Origin: Candidatus Woesearchaeota archaeon
GTDB taxonomy: Archaea > Nanobdellota > Nanobdellia > Woesearchaeales > UBA12501
DNA length: 38,636 bases
Assembly: GCA_014729495.1 (NCBI GenBank)
Contig: WJJV01000006.1
Span: 1 to 38,636, forward strand
Direction of reading: 5' to 3'
The first letter of the stretch is position 1; every line of letters begins with the position of its first letter. The translations under genes were made by a program, and so were the position numbers. The notes beneath the pieces were generated by a model that worked only from the letters and a program-made list of their open reading frames with translations, searched no databases and was not told the origin of the DNA. Positions 1 to 6,333 of the stretch are shown piece after piece.

Positions 1-64
1 GCTCAAGTTGGCCGTCAAACTTATACCAGTCATCAAATGGAGGCCTTATCAGCTGAATTTTCAT
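1..64 (-). CDS. N-terminal fragment of a gene running off the left edge; possibly a B12-binding radical SAM protein
   Basis: Reading the minus strand from 64, an ATG opens an uninterrupted frame beginning MKIQLIRPPFDDWYKFDG and continues to the window edge (21 codons visible). The ATG overlaps the stop of the upstream gene in a TGATG arrangement, so the two are probably translationally coupled. An opening of the type MKI-x-LI-x-PP followed by an aromatic-rich stretch is common at the start of cobalamin-binding radical SAM proteins. That family assignment is an inference from about 18 residues; the neighbouring sequence outside the window would settle it. Confidence 0.5.
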   Translation of the reverse strand, partial: MKIQLIRPPFDDWYKFDGQLE

Positions 65-837
65 CAGAAATCCCTTCCTACAAAGACACCATGGGCCTGG
101 TTCAGCTCATCACCATTTCCTATCCCAGTTATATCATTTGCATAGCCAAGTCTCCAGCCATCAATATCTGCACCCAGCCTTATTCTTGCAAGGCTGAAGT
201 TGAAGCTTTCAGGTCCTCTATCTCCGAAGTTTGTTATGGTCTCTAATCTTATGTATGGGCTGTTGCCTTTTGGATCATATGAATTTACAGTCATTATATC
301 TGTTTGAGGGTTCTCATTAAAGCTTCTGATGATATGCACATAGTTTGATAAGTCCCCAGTATTAAAGACATACTGGAATCCTATTCTTGGCACAAATTCC
401 TTGCCTGGCACAAACAGGCTTTCTATTATGGGTGACAGGTTTCCTGGCATCTCTGCATCAAGAGGAAACATTATCTTTCCGCACATCACTGCACTGACAT
501 TACTGTCCATCTCTGAGTCTGCAGGATCAAGATCAGTCATTATCCTTGTCCTCAGGAAATAGTTCATCCTGAGATTGTAATCATTGATGTCTTCCTTGAC
601 CAGGTTTCCGAATGCTTTTGTGTCAAGGGTTATCATCTCAGTCCTTGTGTCTCCTTTATTGTCGTTGCCATACACTGCTTCCAGAACTCCAGCTCCTGAA
701 GAAGACCCGGGCATCAGAAGATATGCTGCTGTAAGTCCTGTTGCAAGAGCGTGTCGTGGCCTGATCTCTTCTGTCAAAGTCTTGCCTATGTAAGGTATTC
801 TTTCTGCTGTTTCATTCAATATTTTCCTAAGCGACAT
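64..837 (-). CDS. hypothetical protein
   Basis: A 257-residue protein of unknown function. The N-terminal 25 residues are basic, followed by a short hydrophobic stretch (HALATGLTAAYLLMPGSSSG), which could be a weak membrane anchor or part of the fold. The rest is mixed alpha/beta with no motif that I recognise. I favour the start at 837 (MSLRKIL) because a GGAG sits four bases upstream of it. An in-frame ATG at 852 would add five residues. A TATA-like TATTTAAAT lies near 897-905 on the minus strand. The gene heads a minus-strand pair with the fragment at 1-64 and is divergent from the TrmB-type regulator, which shares its upstream region. Confidence 0.7.
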   Translation of the reverse strand: MSLRKILNETAERIPYIGKTLTEEIRPRHALATGLTAAYLLMPGSSSGAGVLEAVYGNDNKGDTRTEMITLDTKAFGNLVKEDINDYNLRMNYFLRTRIMTDLDPADSEMDSNVSAVMCGKIMFPLDAEMPGNLSPIIESLFVPGKEFVPRIGFQYVFNTGDLSNYVHIIRSFNENPQTDIMTVNSYDPKGNSPYIRLETITNFGDRGPESFNFSLARIRLGADIDGWRLGYANDITGIGNGDELNQAHGVFVGRDF

Positions 838-939
838 TCTTCTCCACATCACAAACTACCCCAGAACACCCTTTTTGCAGTCATAACAATCATTCATTTA
901 AATACCTTATTTCCCCCTTTAGGGGTAAATGTAGAAAGA

Positions 940-948
940 TTTATATAT
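940..948 (+). promoter_or_regulatory. TATA box of the TrmB-type regulator gene
   Basis: TTTATATAT is centred 26 bp before the ATG at 970. That spacing fits transcription starting at or within a base or two of the start codon, and there is no Shine-Dalgarno sequence. It argues for 970 rather than the longer upstream-extended reading frame. Confidence 0.7.
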
Positions 949-969
949 CAGACAAGCCAGACAACAATT

Positions 970-2115
970 ATGGAAGCCAGATTACTGAAGGAAATAGGCC
1001 TCACAGAAGGAGAATCAAAGGTCTACATGGCCTTGCTGGAACTTGGAACAACCACAACAGGGCCTGTTGTGAAGAAGTCAGGCATATCTGCATCAAAAGT
1101 CTATGATATCCTGAGCAAGCTCACAGACAAAGGCCTGGTCAGCCATATCATAAAAGCAAAGACAAAGTACTTCAGGCCAGCTGATCCAGAAAGGATACTT
1201 GATTATCTTGATGAAAAAGAGAAAAGGATTGCTGAGAAAAAAGAACAGGTCAGGGCATATATCCCCCTGCTCAAGGCAAAGCTTGAAGGAGCAGAGAAAA
1301 GGGAAGCTGAAGTGTTTGAAGGAAGAAAAGGTATTGAGAATATCTTCTACACAATAATCTCAGACCTGAAGAAAGGAGATGAGTATTATGTCATGGGAGC
1401 AAGCTATGGTGAAAGGCAAGAATACCTTTATGATTTCTTTGAACAATACCACAAAGAAAGAGCAAAGAGAGGAATCAAAGTAAAGCTGCTGTTCAATCAT
1501 GATGTAAAGACAATAGTTCCCACTACTAAGAATCTGGGTGAGATAAGATACATGCCGCAGGATGTGAAGACACCTACCCAGATCATAATATGGAAAGACA
1601 ATGTGACCACAATAACCTGGCAGGACAAGCCAATTGCATTCACAATACGCAACAGGAAAGTAGCAGAATCATACAAGGCATACTTTGACTCTTACTGGCA
1701 TCAGGAAACAAAGGTAGTCAAGGGTCTTGATGCAATACAGAATCTTTTTGAGGAGATGCTTGAGGCAGGCCATGCTGATTTCATAGGAGCAAGAGGCTAT
1801 TTCATGGACTTAAGACCAAAATATACTGATGACTGGGAGAAGAGGGCAATAGAAAAAGGATTTACCATGAGAAACATTGTTGATCCTGAAGTAAAAGGCC
1901 ACAGGAACACAAGAATGCCTTTCAGCCAGACAAAATACACAATACCAAAAGAGTTCAGCAGGCTGAGCGTTTTCTGGATTTACGGCAATAAGGTTGTGAT
2001 AAGCAATTGGATGCAGGATAAGCCGATAGCAATTGTAATAGAGAACAAGCAGCTGCATAACATGTACCAGGAGCAGTTCAACCTGCTGTGGGAGAAAGAG
2101 ATAATAATCAGATAG
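970..2115 (+). CDS. TrmB-family transcriptional regulator with duplicated sensor half
   Basis: A 381-residue regulator. Residues 1-75 form a winged helix-turn-helix of the TrmB/sugar-specific type (LLKEIGLTEGESKVYMALLE, then ISASKVYDILSKLTDKGLV). A charged helical linker follows (about 80-110), typical of TrmB dimerisation coiled coils. Known family members sense sugars or related ligands and repress or activate transport and metabolic genes. The C-terminal part appears to hold two copies of the same sensor module. One begins at GRKGIENIFYTI and ends near YFDSYWHQ. The second begins at GLDAIQNLFEEM and ends near QFNLLWEKE. Both contain an IxWxDKPIAxxI-like strand (WQDKPIAFTI and MQDKPIAIVI). 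The 970 start is chosen from the TATA spacing. The target genes are not evident from the window. Confidence 0.85.
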   Translation: MEARLLKEIGLTEGESKVYMALLELGTTTTGPVVKKSGISASKVYDILSKLTDKGLVSHIIKAKTKYFRPADPERILDYLDEKEKRIAEKKEQVRAYIPLLKAKLEGAEKREAEVFEGRKGIENIFYTIISDLKKGDEYYVMGASYGERQEYLYDFFEQYHKERAKRGIKVKLLFNHDVKTIVPTTKNLGEIRYMPQDVKTPTQIIIWKDNVTTITWQDKPIAFTIRNRKVAESYKAYFDSYWHQETKVVKGLDAIQNLFEEMLEAGHADFIGARGYFMDLRPKYTDDWEKRAIEKGFTMRNIVDPEVKGHRNTRMPFSQTKYTIPKEFSRLSVFWIYGNKVVISNWMQDKPIAIVIENKQLHNMYQEQFNLLWEKEIIIR

Positions 2116-2117
2116 AA

Positions 2118-2372
2118 TTAATCACTGAACAGATCAGCCTCTTTCTCCTTGGCAAGGTTATGGAAATAACCCATTGCCAGGACAAATCCTCCTGAAAGGC
2201 CAAGAAGTATGTTTGATGCCCAGGTGAAATCTATTTGCTTTGTTGTGAGATATATATCAATGACTATATAAGATCCTGCCATAAATGATGCTATTGCACC
2301 TATTGCCAATAGATAAGTGTACAATCTCTCTTTCTTCATCTTTGCCATGTTCTTAGGGGAAGAATAGGTCAT
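2118..2372 (-). CDS. small membrane protein, two predicted transmembrane helices
   Basis: An 84-residue protein with a Lys-rich N-terminus and two hydrophobic segments (about residues 19-40 and 53-70), ending in an acidic tail. No known family is recognised. It converges on the TrmB-type gene, with two bases between the stop codons. An AT-rich TATA-like stretch lies about 24 bp upstream, right at the edge of the hairpin element that begins at 2392, so the promoter may be supplied partly by that element. Alternative starts exist at residues 9 and 12. The protein is probably real because of its composition and tight packing, but its function is unknown. Confidence 0.6.
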   Translation of the reverse strand: MTYSSPKNMAKMKKERLYTYLLAIGAIASFMAGSYIVIDIYLTTKQIDFTWASNILLGLSGGFVLAMGYFHNLAKEKEADLFSD

Positions 2373-2391
2373 ATTAATACTTTATGAAAAG

Positions 2392-2736
2392 ATAATAAAA
2401 ATTTGACCATTATCTTATAAGCAAATCCTAACCCCACCCTAAAGGGTGTGGTATTAACGGATTTGCATTCTAGATGGTCAAATTTTTAGTCTTGAAAACC
2501 CTCAGAAATCAAAGATGCTCAAAAACCAAAGGTTTTTGGCATGCCGATAATCCAGAAGGATTATCAAGCATTTCTGGGGTGTCAAAAATGCTGTGCATTT
2601 TTGAACATGGCACCTCTCGCACTAAAGTGCGGGGTATTACTTGCGAACAAGTTCGCAAGTCTGATAATCCCAGACGAGCCTGAGAGTCGGGATTATCTTT
2701 AAACCCAATGAAAATGGCTTGGTGCCATTTTCAATA
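2392..2736. repeat. modular hairpin element, copy 1 (long form)
   Basis: This AT-rich, gene-free stretch is shared almost base for base with 4928-5183. It opens with a nested palindrome: outer arms AAAATTTGACCAT and ATGGTCAAATTTT, middle arms GCAAATCC and GGATTTGC, and inner arms around CCACCCTAAAGGGTGTGG. Further hairpins follow: ACTTGCGAAC/GTTCGCAAGT, GATAATCCC/GGGATTATC, and TGAAAATGG/CCATTTTCA. This copy carries about 105 bp absent from copy 2 (roughly 2497-2604), itself made of small hairpins such as GATAATCC/GGATTATC. No coding potential is visible. It could be a non-autonomous mobile element or a structured RNA. Confidence 0.8.
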
Positions 2737-2762
2737 AAAAGAGGGCAAAAGCCCTGAAATAT

Positions 2763-3632
2763 TCATGAAAACAGACCGATCAACCACGCCCAGAATCCTG
2801 AATTACCACCAGTGCCGCTTCCACCGCCAGTTGCCTGGCCTGTTATGCCACCCATTGGATCTGGGTTACCAGAATCTCCATTACTCTTATCACCTTTAGG
2901 CTCTTCAGGCTTTGGTTCTGGCTTAGGTATTTCACATGCTTCTGTCTCAGCAGCAGGCTTATGGCCTGTTGTTCCGCAATCATTTGCATCCTTGCATTCC
3001 TTTGTCTTCTCATTGTTAATGCATTCGCTCCAGGTGCATACCCAGTTCTCAACGCATTTGCATACCGAATCAACGCAATCCACACCCACAGGACAATCAG
3101 AGGATCCGTGACATTCAGGCAGGACCTCTGCATAGATATACCTGTTCTCTTCATCTCCATCTGATTCTGCATAAGCTCTTAGCTTGATATTTCCAAGTCT
3201 CGTATCCTCAGAGACAGACAATACAATTTCCACAGTCTGCTCTTCTCCCTCACTTAATTCAGATATCTCTTTCTCTGAGCACTGCCAGTTATCAGGACAG
3301 TCTGCTACTGTCACAAGAACATTCTCCTCATCATAGTCTCCATCATTCTCCACTATCAGTTCCAGTTTATTGTCCTGGTTCTTTCTGAGTGTATAATCAT
3401 AAACTCTGTGGATATTAAGGCTATGATCCTTACCACCACCTTCAATCCTTGGTGCAGGGTCAGGACAGACACATTTGCAGACCTCAGTTTCCTCATTGCA
3501 TTCACAATCACACCCATCATCACAGCATTCTCCAAAGCACCAGTTAGACATTTCTGCATGACATGATTCATCAACCGCCAAAGCTGATGGAATAGCCATA
3601 ATCAATACCAGAATAATCATGATTCTTTTCAT
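2763..3632 (-). CDS. secreted Cys-rich protein with C-terminal anchor
   Basis: A 289-residue exported protein. An N-terminal signal peptide is clear (MKRIMIILVLIMAIPSALAV). A dense Cys cluster follows in the first 60 mature residues, with many C-x-C and CC pairs that suggest disulfides. A beta-rich middle (LELIVENDGDYDEENVLVTV) resembles an archaeal CARDB/NEW3-like Ig fold. A second Cys-rich segment, a Pro/Lys/Glu linker and a Gly-rich tail then lead to a short hydrophobic end (FWAWLIGLF). The tail may be a membrane anchor or sorting signal. The start at 3632 is chosen because it begins the signal peptide and has a GGGGGTG ribosome site just upstream. An in-frame ATG at 3665 would add 11 residues. 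Confidence 0.75.
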   Translation of the reverse strand: MKRIMIILVLIMAIPSALAVDESCHAEMSNWCFGECCDDGCDCECNEETEVCKCVCPDPAPRIEGGGKDHSLNIHRVYDYTLRKNQDNKLELIVENDGDYDEENVLVTVADCPDNWQCSEKEISELSEGEEQTVEIVLSVSEDTRLGNIKLRAYAESDGDEENRYIYAEVLPECHGSSDCPVGVDCVDSVCKCVENWVCTWSECINNEKTKECKDANDCGTTGHKPAAETEACEIPKPEPKPEEPKGDKSNGDSGNPDPMGGITGQATGGGSGTGGNSGFWAWLIGLFS

Positions 3633-3730
3633 ATTGACACCCCCAATATATGGGCTATAGAGCAACCAATAATATAAAAAGTTAACTGTGTTAAACAGTT
3701 TTATAAGCTATTTTAAGGTATTTAAAGGAT

Positions 3731-3740
3731 ATATTTATAT
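3731..3740 (+). promoter_or_regulatory. TATA box for tRNA-Ser
   Basis: ATATTTATAT lies about 30 bp upstream of the tRNA 5' end at 3766, the usual archaeal spacing. Confidence 0.6.
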
Positions 3741-3765
3741 ATGACTCTGAAATCCAAAACCTCAT

Positions 3766-3893
3766 GCCGGGGTGGCGCAATCTGGTACCGCGCAAGCCTG
3801 GAATCTTGCAAAGACAGCTTGTTTCCTTCGGGATACCTTATGGCTGGAAAAGGCCAGAGGCCCGTAATCTGGGTTCAAATCCCAGCCCCGGCG
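3766..3893 (+). tRNA. tRNA-Ser(GGA), probably with two introns
   Basis: Acceptor arms GCCGGGG and CCCCGGC with discriminator G, and T-arm CTGGG-TTCAAAT-CCCAG, are perfect. The anticodon stem CAAGC pairs with GCTTG once a 12-base insert (TCTTGCAAAGAC) is removed after position 37, leaving loop CTGGAAA with anticodon GGA. G73 and a short variable arm (TTCC-TTC-GGGA) fit serine. About 31 extra bases remain between the variable arm and the T stem; they contain a CCT..CTGG/CCAGAGG hairpin and are best read as a second, non-canonical intron. Exact splice sites are inferred, and the variable-arm assignment is the least certain part. Confidence 0.7.
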
Positions 3894-4032
3894 TTTTATT
3901 CTTCTGCAGCCATAATCTAGCAGTATGACCTCACTTCCCAATGCAGTCACCAGGGTTCAAAATAGGGAATATTAACCAGCCTATTATGAGAGTCTCCTGC
4001 AGCCACATGAATATATCTTTTTGTGCATAAAG

Positions 4033-4041
4033 TTTATAAAT
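4033..4041 (+). promoter_or_regulatory. TATA box for tRNA-Lys
   Basis: TTTATAAAT lies about 40 bp upstream of the mature 5' end at 4076, slightly further than usual, so a short leader is implied. Confidence 0.5.
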
Positions 4042-4075
4042 AAACTGGATTTCAGGGCTTTAAAGCTTAAATAAT

Positions 4076-4162
4076 GGGCTCGTAGCTCAGTCTGGCTAGA
4101 GCATTCGGCTCTTAACTTTGAGAGAGACCGAAAGGTCTGGGGTTCAAATCCCTGCGAGCCCG
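4076..4162 (+). tRNA. tRNA-Lys(CTT) with a 12-base intron
   Basis: Acceptor GGGCTCG pairs with CGAGCCC, discriminator G. The D arm is GCTC...GAGC. Anticodon stem TTCGG pairs with CCGAA after removal of a 12-base insert (ACTTTGAGAGAG) at the canonical 37/38 position. This leaves loop CTCTTAA with anticodon CTT. The T stem has two wobble pairs. The intron has the same length and position as the first intron of the neighbouring tRNA-Ser. Confidence 0.85.
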
Positions 4163-4208
4163 CTTATGATAAATATATAAATTTAAAAGTAATAAAAAAG
4201 GTGAAATA

Positions 4209-4433
4209 ATGGATTACAACATAGAGCAGGAAAGGGAGAAGTGCATTATGTGCGGTGCATGCGCTGGAACATGCCCTGACAACTGGGAGATGAAAGAGGA
4301 CGGAAAATCATCTCCAAAGAAAACCAGCATCAGCGAAGATGAACTGGACTGCAATATGAGCGCAGCTCAGTCATGCCCTGTGAACATAATACACATAAAA
4401 GAGGATAAAGAAGACGGAAAGCAATTGATCTGA
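4209..4433 (+). CDS. [4Fe-4S] ferredoxin, single cluster, Pyrococcus-like cysteine pattern
   Basis: A 74-residue soluble electron carrier. Cys12, Cys15, Cys18 and Cys56 (the last before Pro) match the four cluster-ligand positions of single-cluster archaeal ferredoxins. Cys22 and Cys48 occupy the places that form a disulfide in Pyrococcus furiosus ferredoxin. There the second ligand is Asp; here it is Cys, so a conventional all-Cys cluster is expected. The acidic composition is typical. AAGGTGA lies five bases upstream of the ATG as a ribosome site. It stands alone just after tRNA-Lys, so its redox partner cannot be named from context. Confidence 0.9.
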   Translation: MDYNIEQEREKCIMCGACAGTCPDNWEMKEDGKSSPKKTSISEDELDCNMSAAQSCPVNIIHIKEDKEDGKQLI

Positions 4434-4451
4434 CTTAATGATCAATCATTT

Positions 4452-4480
4452 TCACAATCACAATGCCCCGTTAGTGTAGC
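4452..4480 (+). repeat. duplicate of the tRNA-Glu leader and 5' end
   Basis: These 29 bases (leader plus GCCCCGTTAGTGTAGC) recur exactly at 4565-4593, 113 bp downstream, where they begin the complete tRNA-Glu. The copy here breaks off after the first 16 tRNA bases and is followed by GC-rich hairpins (for example GACTCC..GTTGC/GCAAC..GGAGTC at about 4519-4547). It is a tRNA 5' fragment, not a functional tRNA. Confidence 0.85.
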
Positions 4481-4577
4481 AACCGGAGCGTGTTACGCGA
4501 CCCTCGGACGCAACATGCGACTCCTAGTTGCTATGCAACCGGAGTCCCATAAAAAAATCAGATATCACAATCACAAT

Positions 4578-4700
4578 GCCCCGTTAGTGTAGCCCGGCCA
4601 ATCATTTCGCCCTCTCGAACTGAGAGGTAGAGTCAGGCGAAGACCCGGGTTCAAACTGGTATAAGGTTATTCCTTTGCCATGAATGTCCCGGACGGGGCG
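4578..4700 (+). tRNA. tRNA-Glu(CTC) with two introns, one in the T loop
   Basis: Acceptor GCCCCGT pairs with ACGGGGC, discriminator G. Anticodon stem TCGCC pairs with GGCGA after removal of about 17 bases (AACTGAGAGGTAGAGTC) at 37/38, leaving loop CTCTCGA, anticodon CTC. The T stem CCGGG/CCCGG is split by about 31 extra bases after TTCAAA in the T loop. The insert contains TGG..AAGG/CCTT..CCA, a helix with bulges on both sides, as expected for an archaeal splicing substrate. Removing it restores a normal TTCAAAT loop. Exact splice points are inferred. Confidence 0.8.
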
Positions 4701-4723
4701 TTTATATTTCTTTATTATATTTA

Positions 4724-4930
4724 TTACCTATTAGGATTCCAGAATATTGTTGGATAATCATTCTTTGAAGGCACTCTTCCGCTGTATTCTGGGTTAGGAT
4801 GGTCCTTGAAATCATCAAGCACATGCATCTTGGCTGCTTCTCTGGCTTCTTCACCAAACTTTTCAACACATCTGTTTACGCCATCCCCGTGATGCCTCTG
4901 CTCCCTATGCCTTGTTGACTTAGAAGAATA
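4724..4930 (-). pseudogene. 3' remnant of a protein gene cut off at the hairpin element
   Basis: On the minus strand a protein-like frame of about 65 codons runs into a TAA at 4724-4726. It includes the segments GDGVNRCVEKFGEEAREAAK and VLDDFKDHPNPEYSGRVPSK and ends PTIFWNPNR. No start codon lies upstream in a sensible place, because the frame runs directly into the hairpin element beginning at 4928. An internal ATG would leave only about 38 residues. I do not recognise the family. The simplest reading is that the element inserted into, or deleted the 5' part of, a real gene. Confidence 0.55.
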
Positions 4931-5183
4931 ATAAAAATTTGACCATTATCTTATAAGCAAATCCTAACCCCACCCTAAAGGGTGTGGTATTAACGGATTT
5001 GCATTTTACATGGTCAAATTTTTAGTCTTGAACATGGCACCTCTCGCACTAAAGTGTATGGTATTACTTGCGAACTTGTTCGCAAGTCTGATAATTCCGA
5101 CTTCAGTCGAAATTATCTATAAGCCTGAGAGTCGGGATTATCTTTAAACCCAATGAAAATAGCTTGGTGCCATTTTCAATAAA
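4928..5183. repeat. modular hairpin element, copy 2 (short form)
   Basis: This is the second copy of the element at 2392-2736, same orientation. It has the same opening nested palindrome and the same closing AAAATRGCTTGGTGCCATTTT hairpin region. It lacks the roughly 105-bp inner block of copy 1 but has an extra hairpin (GATAATTCCGACT..AGTCGAAATTATC, about 5089-5118). The ACTTGCGAAC/GTTCGCAAGT hairpin differs by a loop change only. Whole hairpins gained or lost between copies point to a modular element. Confidence 0.8.
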
Positions 5184-5296
5184 TATTCCTCAATTTTCAC
5201 CCTCAAAAAGTAGTATTACCTCTGGCAGCCATATATAGAACCGTGCCAAAGAAATCCATCAAAAGCTTTAAAAATGCTATTCCATACTGGGACTAT

Positions 5297-5572
5297 ATGG
5301 CAAAAGAAACAGAGAACAAACCAGAAACCAAAGCAAAGGCTGAGGGCAAAGAAACCAAAGACCTCATCACCAAAGACATGCCCATAGGAGATGTTGTCCA
5401 GAAATATCCAGAGACAGCAGAGGTCATGTTCAGGCATGGCATGCACTGCATAGGCTGCCATGTTGCTGCTTTTGAGACTGTTGAGCAGGGAGCAGCAGCC
5501 CATGGCATTGATGTTGACAAGTTCATGGAAGAGCTGAACAAAGCAGCCAAGGAAAGCAAAGACAAGGAATAA
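5297..5572 (+). CDS. DUF1858 domain redox protein
   Basis: A 91-residue protein. After a charged, low-complexity N-terminus (about 25 residues) comes a complete DUF1858 domain (LITKDMPIGDVVQKYPETAE through GIDVDKFMEELN). It includes the HGMHCIGCH motif with the paired CxxC. The family is a small helical domain of presumed redox function, often found near hybrid-cluster or disulfide proteins; no precise reaction is established. The ATG at 5297 is preferred because TTTAAAAAT is centred about 26 bp upstream. An in-frame GTG at 5243 would add 18 residues. The next gene starts two bases after this stop, so they are co-transcribed, which suggests a shared redox role. Confidence 0.8.
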   Translation: MAKETENKPETKAKAEGKETKDLITKDMPIGDVVQKYPETAEVMFRHGMHCIGCHVAAFETVEQGAAAHGIDVDKFMEELNKAAKESKDKE

Positions 5573-5573
5573 T

Positions 5574-5921
5574 ATGTCAATTCCCCAGGTGAATCTTGAA
5601 AGAGAGGTCAATGTTTTGATTCTTGAAGGCCCATGGATGTCTGGAAAAGACTGCAAAAGAAGGGATGCTCTTGTGAGGAAATGCATGGAGCATGCAGTGG
5701 ATAATAATGGGGAACAAGTCAGGCTCAATGAGCTGACAAGCATAAAAGTGGATGAGTTCCCTTCAGTGGACTATGTCATAGGACCTCTTGACAAGAAAGG
5801 AGAGATTACCCCTGACTACAGAGGCTACATAATAGAAAGTCATGAGAGAGCTCTTCCTTCACTGAGTTTATTCATAAAAGGAAGATACATAACAGGTGAG
5901 GCAACTCAGACAGAATTATGA
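5574..5921 (+). CDS. hypothetical protein, possibly thioredoxin fold
   Basis: A 115-residue soluble protein. A beta strand (VNVLILEGPWMSGKDCK) is followed by an amphipathic helix, and near the C-terminus there is ALPSLSLFIKGRYITG. That resembles the cis-proline strand and Gly-turn of thioredoxin-like proteins. The expected CxxC is absent; a single Cys (in GKDCKRRD) sits near the usual active-site place, and a second follows the helix. Thioredoxin-like is therefore a structural guess. It begins one base after the DUF1858 gene stop and its own stop overlaps the next ATG (ATGA), so the cluster is translationally coupled. Confidence 0.65.
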   Translation: MSIPQVNLEREVNVLILEGPWMSGKDCKRRDALVRKCMEHAVDNNGEQVRLNELTSIKVDEFPSVDYVIGPLDKKGEITPDYRGYIIESHERALPSLSLFIKGRYITGEATQTEL

Positions 5922-6073
5922 CAGTATTCAAGAAATGCCCGCACTGCGGGTCAACAAACATGAAGCATGTCCACAGGTCCAGCGGAGGATTCTGGGAGTG
6001 CATGGACTGCGGGTATAAGGGAAGCCATACCCATGAGGAAGAGAAGGAGACAAATCCAGAGATATCATGGTGA
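5918..6073 (+). CDS. small zinc-ribbon protein
   Basis: A 51-residue protein starting MTVFKKCPHCGSTNMKHV. The pattern CPHCG...CMDCGYKG is a classic two-knuckle zinc ribbon with a linker of about 17 residues, followed by a His/Glu-rich tail. Such small ribbons bind nucleic acid or act as protein adaptors; nothing more specific can be said. The start overlaps the upstream stop (ATGA) and the stop overlaps the start of the dph2 fragment. It therefore sits in the middle of a coupled operon. Confidence 0.75.
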   Translation: MTVFKKCPHCGSTNMKHVHRSSGGFWECMDCGYKGSHTHEEEKETNPEISW

Positions 6074-6333
6074 AACACATGGATGAATATGATCTTGAGC
6101 TGGACAGGGCATTGTCTGAGATAAAGAAGCAGAATGCAAAGAAGGTCTGCATCCAGCTGCCTGACGGGCTGAAGCCAAAGGCAAAACAGATAGCAGATTA
6201 CCTAAATGAAAACACAAAAGCAGAGATAATCATATGGCTGGGAACATGCTTCGGAGCCTGCGACATACCCAACCTTGGAAGCATCAGTCCTGATCTTCTC
6301 ATACAATGGGGGCACTCAGCATGGAATTCCTGA
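6067..6333 (+). pseudogene. dph2: truncated diphthamide synthase Dph2, N-terminal domain only
   Basis: An 88-residue product. Residues 15-85 match the first domain of archaeal Dph2: KKVCIQLPDGLKPKAKQIAD, then IIIWLGTCFGACDIP with the first iron-sulfur Cys, then DLLIQWGHSAW. Dph2 is a radical-SAM-like [4Fe-4S] enzyme that moves the aminocarboxypropyl group of SAM to the EF-2 histidine. The full protein is about 320-340 residues with three ligand Cys in three domains. Here translation stops just after the GHS motif and the next gene overlaps by 13 bases, so two domains and two ligands are missing. It could be a decayed gene, a split gene whose partner lies elsewhere, or an assembly join. Diphthine synthase is intact at 22331. 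Confidence 0.75.

Noticed and set aside
751..969. N-terminal extension of the TrmB-type regulator
   Set aside because: It would include the TATA box and an AT-rich upstream region, and the winged helix starts naturally at 970.
2474..2683. Short plus-strand open frame inside the hairpin element
   Set aside because: It runs through palindromes, is not kept in the second copy, and has no promoter or protein-like composition.
2843..3574. Other-frame reading frames within the secreted Cys-rich gene
   Set aside because: The frame at 3632-2763 alone gives a signal peptide, ordered Cys pattern and C-terminal anchor.
4465..4550. A seventh tRNA gene
   Set aside because: Only the first 16 bases match tRNA-Glu. 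The following hairpins give no D, anticodon or T arms.
5216..5743. 175-codon minus-strand frame opposite the DUF1858 gene
   Set aside because: It overlaps two real plus-strand genes with recognisable domains and coupled starts.
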